Below, one piece after another: positions 1 through 3,771 of a DNA stretch of 12,731 nucleotides. The DNA lies in assembly GCA_045617625.1 (NCBI GenBank), contig JAZLJA010000028.1, positions 1-12,731 on the forward strand. Reading direction: 5' to 3'. The notes below the pieces were generated by a model. The model was not told the origin of the DNA. It saw only the letters and a program-made list of their open reading frames with translations, and did not search any database. Both the position numbers and the translations under genes were made by a program. Source of the stretch: Firm-04 sp045617625 (GTDB taxonomy: Bacteria; Bacillota; Clostridia; Oscillospirales; Ruminococcaceae). The number at the start of each line of letters is the position of its first letter. Position 1 is the stretch's first letter.

Positions 1-66
1 CAGCAGTTCGCTGATCAAGGCTCTGCGCGCCTGCTGTTCCGGTGTTCCTCTTTTTCTCCGTGCCAT
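1..66 (-). CDS. IS256-like (mutator family) transposase, N-terminal 22 codons only
   Basis: The reading frame starts at the ATG at 64-66 and runs leftwards out of the window, giving MARRKRGTPEQQ then ARRALISELL. A basic MARRK start followed by a TPEQ-type segment is how many IS256/mutator transposases of gut Firmicutes begin; this is recalled family knowledge and rests on only 22 residues. The Shine-Dalgarno GGAGGT (73-78) sits 7 nt before the ATG. The sequence just upstream (about 112-141) reads like an IS256-type end (TTTACACAAGATTTGGGA), which supports the family call. The catalytic DDE region lies outside the window, so intactness cannot be judged. Confidence 0.6.
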   Translation of the reverse strand, partial: MARRKRGTPEQQARRALISELL

Positions 67-72
67 ATTTTT

Positions 73-116
73 ACCTCCAAAGTAGTGTTGCTTCCATTAT
101 ACACTACTTTGGAGGT
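73..116. repeat. 16-bp perfect inverted repeat covering the transposase ribosome site
   Basis: The arms are 73-88 and 101-116 (ACACTACTTTGGAGGT and its exact complement), with a 12-nt loop at 89-100. The Shine-Dalgarno lies in the arm nearer the ATG. An RNA started at the internal promoter would lack the other arm, whereas an RNA reading in from outside would carry both arms and bury the ribosome site. Confidence 0.8.
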
Positions 117-124
117 TTACACAA
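96..124 (-). promoter_or_regulatory. Transposase promoter in the IS end
   Basis: On the minus strand a perfect -10 TATAAT (96-101) follows a weak -35 TTGTGT (119-124) at 17-bp spacing. Transcription would start near position 89-90, inside the loop of the neighbouring hairpin. Confidence 0.55.
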
Positions 125-198
125 GATTTGGGATGGACTCAACTAAGGAGCCTTTAGAAGAAATCAAGGAATTTGATACATAATACCTATTTGATTTG

Positions 199-231
199 AA
201 AAATAACGGCTACACCCGAAGGCACAGCCGT
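199..231 (-). terminator. Intrinsic terminator of the tnpV-like gene
   Basis: In the minus-strand RNA, 221-231 (ACGGCUGUGCC) pairs with 206-216 (GGUGUAGCCGU) over 11 bp including three G-U pairs. The loop is UUCG and the hairpin is followed by UAUUUUU. It begins 7 nt after the stop codon at 238-240. Confidence 0.8.
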
Positions 232-237
232 CTGCTC

Positions 238-654
238 TCAAATATAAACCATACACTCGAACACAGCTTCTCTCGCCATATAGATGAAGCAGTTCTCCAG
301 ACCAAGCATTTTCTCGGTATCACCGCTGAGAACAGCTTTCTGATAGCAACTATCAGTCTGCTTCCAAAGTTTCACCTGACGGGAGATAGCTTCGCTGACT
401 TTCCGTTCAATATCATCGAGGTACCGCACGATCCTGCCCTCGTTGACGAGCCTACGAAGCCTGTTGGGGCAATGGCTGTCAGAGAAATGAAGATGATACC
501 TGATGAAGTCGGCGTGGTAGGTCTTGCTCTCTTCGGTCTGCGTATCGGTATTGAAGTGTGTAACGGTCATAGTGTTGGTATCCAGTCTCCACAGCGGAAC
601 GTATTTCTTTTTCAGGGAGCTGTATGCGTTCTGTTCACTTGTGTATCTGCTCAT
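238..654 (-). CDS. tnpV: TnpV-like transposon-encoded protein
   Basis: A 138-aa protein. From about residue 60 to the end it resembles the TnpV family found on mobilisable transposons such as Tn4451-type elements. GRIVRYLDDIERKV (73-86) matches the GKLNxYLxxIDxQA-type core, and AREAVFECMVYI (127-138) matches the typical REIVxxEIIY ending. The N-terminal 50 residues look unlike the usual leader of that family. The function of TnpV is not established; it is a marker of transposon DNA. The start ATG (652-654) is well placed behind AGGAGG. The gene has its own terminator and stands alone, with no recombinase gene visible between it and the IS, so the element is probably decayed or continues to the left. 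The family call comes from recalled similarity, not from a search. Confidence 0.6.
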   Translation of the reverse strand: MSRYTSEQNAYSSLKKKYVPLWRLDTNTMTVTHFNTDTQTEESKTYHADFIRYHLHFSDSHCPNRLRRLVNEGRIVRYLDDIERKVSEAISRQVKLWKQTDSCYQKAVLSGDTEKMLGLENCFIYMAREAVFECMVYI

Positions 655-716
655 AAAAATATCCTCCTACTTATCGCTCAGATGTATCAGCGAGCGGTCA
701 TAAAAATAGGTTCATT

Positions 717-725
717 TTGTCCGCT
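717..725 (+). repeat. Single copy of the TTGTCCGCT repeat
   Basis: TTGTCCGCT is seen once here, in the leader of the tnpV-like gene, in the same orientation as the paired copies at 783-802 and 1011-1030. Confidence 0.6.
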
Positions 726-782
726 GATATGATCTGCACATCGGTTAAAAACGAATAAGTACAAGGGTATGTCGAATGTTTT

Positions 783-802
783 TTGTCCGCTATTTGTCCG
801 CT
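783..802 (+). repeat. Tandem TTGTCCGCT pair, 11-bp period (left of tRNA fragment)
   Basis: TTGTCCGCT at 783-791 and again at 794-802, separated by two bases. The 11-bp period is about one helical turn, as for arm-type integrase binding sites. Confidence 0.75.
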
Positions 803-920
803 AAGGGTGCAAAAACTTAGCAAAAAACAGCGTAAACGAATTTTTGTGTATTGTTCTGAAACGCCGTATTTTCGAGCTTTTCTGCATATCTCGACAAGTC
901 ACAAAAAGTGCGCCGAGATT

Positions 921-943
921 TTCAATTCCCGTACGGGTCACCA
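921..943 (+). other. tRNA 3'-end fragment, candidate att core
   Basis: The 23 bases read as a T-loop TTCAATT (921-927), a T-stem strand CCCGT, an acceptor strand ACGGGTC (933-939), discriminator A and CCA (941-943). The bases before it (916-920, AGATT) do not pair with CCCGT, and no D-arm or anticodon arm precedes it, so it is only the tail of a tRNA gene. The matching acceptor 5' strand would be GACCCGT, which fits clostridial tRNA-Lys best, but the identity is uncertain. Such fragments are left at the far end of elements that integrate into tRNA genes. Confidence 0.6.
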
Positions 944-952
944 TTTCAAACT

Positions 953-994
953 CTCGGAAATGCCTAAATACAGGCGTTTCCGAGTTTTTCTTTT
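953..994 (+). terminator. Plus-strand intrinsic terminator behind the tRNA fragment
   Basis: The 12-bp stem is CTCGGAAATGCC (953-964) with GGCGTTTCCGAG (973-984), including one U-G pair. The loop is 8 nt and is followed by TTTTTCTTTT. No plus-strand protein gene precedes it, so it is best explained as the former terminator of the tRNA whose 3' end lies at 943. Confidence 0.8.
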
Positions 995-1010
995 ATACTG
1001 AAAATAGGGT

Positions 1011-1030
1011 TTGTCCGCTGCTTGTCCGCT
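1011..1030 (+). repeat. Tandem TTGTCCGCT pair, 11-bp period (right of tRNA fragment)
   Basis: TTGTCCGCT at 1011-1019 and 1022-1030, with the same orientation and 11-bp period as the pair at 783-802. An inverted AGCGGA follows at 1043-1048. Confidence 0.75.
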
Positions 1031-1136
1031 ATTGGATTTTGCAGCGGATATTTTTGCTTTCAGTGCTGTATCTTCACTCAGGTGCTTGTTGCCCGCGGAT
1101 AGGCGTCTTGCGGCGGTGCGTCGCCAAATGCACTCC

Positions 1137-1958
1137 TTACGAGCTTTTGCGGCAAAGCAGAAGTCCAAAAGCAAGCTGCGTCGTCAGTTTTTCCATTGCC
1201 GCAAGCTTTGCAGCATCCGCAGGAGAGGTCTTGCGGACATACGGCGTCATCGCAAACAAATTCTGCAAATCCTGCCCAGTGACCGTGATTTCTGTTTCGA
1301 TTCGCTGCACGGATTCCAATGAAAATCCAGCAGGTGCTTCGATTACGGGACGATTTTCATACGGCTGCGGATAGACTGCCTCTTTGAGCTGCCAAAGATG
1401 TTTTTCCAGCGGAACCGCACGTAACAGCAGCCCGTTTTTCTTGGTGATACGCGCAAATTCATCAGGCTCACAGGGAGCAAACAAATTCAGCAAGGCATCG
1501 CAGACACCATCTGCAAGCGGCAGACGGTTGATGGATGCGACCGCCCATTGAACACCCGAAAGCTGCATGGATTTGGTACGATTCGCTGCAAAGCGCAGGG
1601 CATCTGCGGATATATCAAATCCGCAAAGTGACGTATCTATTCCGTTTTTGTGCAGCGATGCCACGAGATTACAAGAATACCAGCCCTCCCCGCAGCCGAT
1701 ATCGGCGATGGTGTGGGGCGATTCGGCAATCAGCACGGCGGCAATGGCATCCAGCAGCGGACGATAAAACCCCGCATCGAGAAACGCCCGGCGCGCTGCA
1801 ACCATGGCAGGGTCATCCCCTCGGGTACGGCTGCTTTGCCGCTGAAGCAGATTGACATACCCCGATTTGGCGCGGTCAAAGCAGTGCCCTTTCTCACAAA
1901 TATATCGTTTTTCTTCGGAAATAAGCGGATTTTCACATATTGGACAGCGCAGAATCAT
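1137..1958 (-). CDS. rlmA: RlmA-type 23S rRNA (guanine-N1)-methyltransferase
   Basis: A 273-aa cytosolic enzyme expected to methylate N1 of a guanine in the hairpin 35 region of 23S rRNA (G745 or G748 type), using S-adenosylmethionine. The N-terminal zinc site is visible as C5, C8, C21 and H25, the spacing known for E. coli RlmA. It is followed by the family signature SGYVNLL (32-38) and ARRAFLDAGFY (55-65). Methyltransferase motif I is DIGCGEG (86-92). The length is normal. GGAGGT precedes the ATG at 1956-1958. It follows the cation-efflux gene by 20 bp and is probably co-transcribed with it. RlmA-II members in some Gram-positives confer tylosin-type resistance; which guanine this enzyme modifies cannot be read from the sequence. 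No clear terminator was found after it. Confidence 0.85.
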   Translation of the reverse strand: MILRCPICENPLISEEKRYICEKGHCFDRAKSGYVNLLQRQSSRTRGDDPAMVAARRAFLDAGFYRPLLDAIAAVLIAESPHTIADIGCGEGWYSCNLVASLHKNGIDTSLCGFDISADALRFAANRTKSMQLSGVQWAVASINRLPLADGVCDALLNLFAPCEPDEFARITKKNGLLLRAVPLEKHLWQLKEAVYPQPYENRPVIEAPAGFSLESVQRIETEITVTGQDLQNLFAMTPYVRKTSPADAAKLAAMEKLTTQLAFGLLLCRKSS

Positions 1959-1978
1959 AGCGCACCTCCGTTGGTATT

Positions 1979-3145
1979 TCAGACATAAGATTTATCAATT
2001 TTGACGACTGCATAGCAATGGTCGAATTTTTCTGTGATGTGTCTGTCGATTTCCGCTTTCAGCTCATCGTCAGATAAACAGAACGAAAACGGCACAACTG
2101 CGTCGAAAATCAGATTTGTATGGGTCGGGCCCTGCACCATGCGGAAATCGTGAATCGTAATGATTTCGTCTATTTTTCTGATTTCCTCGGCAACAGCACG
2201 GCGCATCGCGGCAACTGCCTCGTCGTCTGCGGCAATGGGATCCATGTGAATGACCGCTTCACATTGGAATTTTTGGGCAAGTTCGCGCTCGATATTGTCA
2301 ATAGAATCGTGCAAAAGGAAGATGTCCTCATTCCCCGGCACCTCGGCGTGCAGCGAGATCATCAGGCGACCGGGTCCGTAGTTGTGTACCACCAAGTCAT
2401 GTACACCGACCACCTTTTCGTCAGATAGTACGAGCTTTTCGATACTCTCAACGAATTCTTTCGTTGGAGGTTCGCCAAGCAGAGGCGAGATGGTATCCTT
2501 TGCTGCTTCTATGCCTGTGCGCAGAATCAGCACGGAAACAAATATTCCGCAGATGCCGTCTGCATGCAGTCCCGTTGTGACCGCCAGAATTGTGCAGACC
2601 AAAACGACCAGCGTGGAAACCGCGTCACTGATGCTGTCAGCGGCAGTTGCGGACATTGCAGCAGAATCGATCTTTTTCGCAGTCTGCTTGTTGTAATACC
2701 ACATATACAGCTTCACGAGAATCGACGCCGCGAGAATAACGATGATGACCGCACCGCCCTCGATTTCTTCGGGATGAAACAGTTTTTTGATGGACGAAAT
2801 GCCCAGATCTGCGCCCATCCACAGGATGAGCATGGAAACCGCAAGTCCAGCCAGATATTCGATTCTGCCGTGTCCAAAAGGATGTTCGGGGTCGGGAGCT
2901 TTGCCGCTGAACCAGAAGCCGATGAGTGTAATCAGCGAGGAAGCCGCATCGGAGAGGTTGTTGGTGGCGTCAGCGGTGATGGCAATCGAGCCACTGAGCG
3001 TACCTGCCACGAATTTGGCGATGCCAAGTAAAATATTGAGCAGAATGCCGACCACTGAGCATAAGATGCCGTAGCCCTTGCGGACAGGCGGCTGTGTATA
3101 GTCCTGATAATTCTTGATAAATCGCTTTGCTAATAGGGAAATCAT
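1979..3145 (-). CDS. Cation diffusion facilitator, probable Mn2+ type
   Basis: A 388-aa inner-membrane metal/proton antiporter of the CDF family, expected to export divalent metal. There are about six hydrophobic segments (roughly 26-50, 68-80, 98-118, 131-151, 173-192, 195-210). The transport-site pairs are N62-x3-D66 in NNLSD and D170-x3-D174 in DSISD. The N-D-D-D set is the one reported for Mn2+ exporters of the MntE kind, so Mn2+ is the best guess. HPFGHGRIEY (88-97) is the usual loop. The cytosolic C-terminal domain (from about 221) is longer than in FieF and appears duplicated. The frame is open up to 3304, but the ATG at 3143-3145 has AAAGGA 8 nt upstream, while the ATG at 3154 abuts it, so the shorter protein is chosen. 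It lies between the ribbon-helix-helix gene and rlmA on the same strand. Confidence 0.85.
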   Translation of the reverse strand: MISLLAKRFIKNYQDYTQPPVRKGYGILCSVVGILLNILLGIAKFVAGTLSGSIAITADATNNLSDAASSLITLIGFWFSGKAPDPEHPFGHGRIEYLAGLAVSMLILWMGADLGISSIKKLFHPEEIEGGAVIIVILAASILVKLYMWYYNKQTAKKIDSAAMSATAADSISDAVSTLVVLVCTILAVTTGLHADGICGIFVSVLILRTGIEAAKDTISPLLGEPPTKEFVESIEKLVLSDEKVVGVHDLVVHNYGPGRLMISLHAEVPGNEDIFLLHDSIDNIERELAQKFQCEAVIHMDPIAADDEAVAAMRRAVAEEIRKIDEIITIHDFRMVQGPTHTNLIFDAVVPFSFCLSDDELKAEIDRHITEKFDHCYAVVKIDKSYV

Positions 3146-3263
3146 GTCAATCATCCTTTCTGTATGTATCCCGAACGGGTTGGAAATGCGCCTTGTGCTT
3201 GAGTGAGATGCAAATGATTCGCTTCGATTCCAAATAACAATCTGACCGTCTTGAAAAGGAAAA

Positions 3264-3464
3264 TCATTCCTTTGAATCCGATTCTTCAAATCCGGCCATT
3301 TCACGCTCCAGCAGACTTTGGATCAGGGCATTCACACTCAAACCCTTTGATGCAGCGAAAGCCTTTACACGGTCACGTTCACCCCTTGGAAGCCGAATCT
3401 TTAGGTCCTCATAGTTTTGCAGATACTTTTCAGTCGCCCTTCGCTGCGCGTTTGATGTTTTCAT
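3264..3464 (-). CDS. Small ribbon-helix-helix (Arc-like) DNA-binding protein
   Basis: A 66-aa protein, MKTSNAQRRATEKYLQNYED onward. The part DLKIRLPRGERDRVKAFAASKG followed by LSVNALIQSLLEREM (about residues 20-55) has the beta-strand, helix, turn, helix pattern of Arc/MetJ-type repressors and of RHH antitoxins, with KIRLP as the DNA-reading strand. The start at 3462-3464 is chosen because AGGAGG (3472-3477) lies 7 nt upstream; the ATG at 3470 is too close. An extended -10 promoter sits just ahead. No partner toxin gene is seen next to it; the next gene downstream is the cation exporter 118 bp away, so it may instead be a stand-alone autoregulator or a regulator of neighbouring genes. Confidence 0.75.
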   Translation of the reverse strand: MKTSNAQRRATEKYLQNYEDLKIRLPRGERDRVKAFAASKGLSVNALIQSLLEREMAGFEESDSKE

Positions 3465-3487
3465 ATACATTCCTCCTATGATATTCC

Positions 3488-3493
3488 AGTATA
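3488..3493 (-). promoter_or_regulatory. Extended -10 promoter of the ribbon-helix-helix gene
   Basis: On the minus strand TGTTATACT gives a TGn-extended -10 (TATACT) 10 bp before the AGGAGG. There is no good -35 at 17 bp; TTGTCA lies 24 bp upstream. Confidence 0.45.
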
Positions 3494-3516
3494 ACATATA
3501 TCCTGCAAAAAATCCA

Positions 3517-3545
3517 TTGACAAAAGCACCATGTATGGGTACATA
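3517..3545 (+). promoter_or_regulatory. Possible plus-strand promoter for the 43-codon ORF and acyltransferase gene
   Basis: A consensus -35 TTGACA (3517-3522) is followed at 17 bp by a poor -10, TACATA (3540-3545), which lies within the first 13-bp repeat. A second candidate is TTGCAA (3568-3573), 17 bp, TATACA (3591-3596), whose -10 lies in the second repeat. Confidence 0.35.
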
Positions 3546-3594
3546 TATTCGCTGTTCTTTGTCGGCTTTGCAAATTTATGCATGGGTACATATA
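3535..3594 (+). repeat. Two 13-bp direct repeats ATGGGTACATATA in the divergent promoter region
   Basis: Exact copies at 3535-3547 and 3582-3594, 47 bp apart start to start. Each overlaps a possible plus-strand -10 region and contains a partial dyad (TGTA or TGCA, then TACA). They look like operator sites, perhaps for the adjacent ribbon-helix-helix protein. Confidence 0.6.
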
Positions 3595-3629
3595 CACTAT
3601 GCAAAATATCAAAGGAGGAGAACAAACGC

Positions 3630-3761
3630 ATGAAAAACCTTTGCAATTCAAAATCCGAAAGTCCACTTCGCAAATGCGCTCAACAAGATTGCAAGGATGC
3701 AGTTTCAATCATGACGCCGATATTGACAGAATGCCGCGAACGTGTTACAATAATACAATAA
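3630..3761 (+). CDS. 43-aa hypothetical protein with four cysteines
   Basis: The ATG at 3630-3632 has GGAGGAG (3614-3620) 9 nt upstream, the strongest ribosome site on this strand nearby. The peptide starts MKNLCNSKSESPLRKCAQQD and ends CRERVTIIQ, with Cys at 5, 16, 21 and 35. It has no signal peptide or membrane segment and no family that I recognise. It ends 10 bp before the large acyltransferase ORF and so could be its upstream partner or only a leader ORF. It lies just after the two 13-bp repeats. Confidence 0.4.
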   Translation: MKNLCNSKSESPLRKCAQQDCKDAVSIMTPILTECRERVTIIQ

Positions 3762-3771
3762 TCAGGAAAAA

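Larger units (their letters stand above)
1..141 (-). mobile_element. End of an IS256-like insertion sequence (partial)
   Basis: This covers the transposase start, its promoter/hairpin and a presumed terminal repeat at about 112-141 (TTTACACAAGATTTGGGATG). IS256-family ends commonly carry a TTGTGTAAA-type motif that also supplies the transposase -35 box, and the same arrangement is seen here. The outer boundary is an estimate, because the other terminal repeat and the target duplication are not in the window. Confidence 0.5.
655..1136. other. 482-bp gene-free zone with recombination-like signals
   Basis: No convincing protein-coding gene is seen. The stretch holds five copies of TTGTCCGCT, a tRNA 3'-end fragment and a plus-strand terminator, each listed separately. 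Short ORFs on both strands cross these repeats and lack good ribosome sites, so they are treated as noise. Confidence 0.6.

Noticed and set aside
887..918. Inverted ATCTCG/CGAGAT pair
   Set aside because: Six bp with a 20-nt loop and no U-run, within chance expectation.
921..943. Complete tRNA gene
   Set aside because: Only the T-loop, the 3' T-stem strand, the 3' acceptor strand and CCA are present; no matching 5' strands or anticodon arm precede it.
844..1374. 176-aa plus-strand frame across the tRNA fragment and the end of rlmA
   Set aside because: It crosses the terminator and runs antisense into rlmA, with no ribosome site.
3146..3263. yybP-ykoY manganese riboswitch ahead of the CDF gene
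   Set aside because: The conserved loop motifs are not recognisable in this 118-bp stretch by eye.
3264..3464. Toxin-antitoxin pair with the RHH protein as antitoxin
   Set aside because: No small toxin-like gene lies upstream or downstream; the next gene is a full-size transporter.
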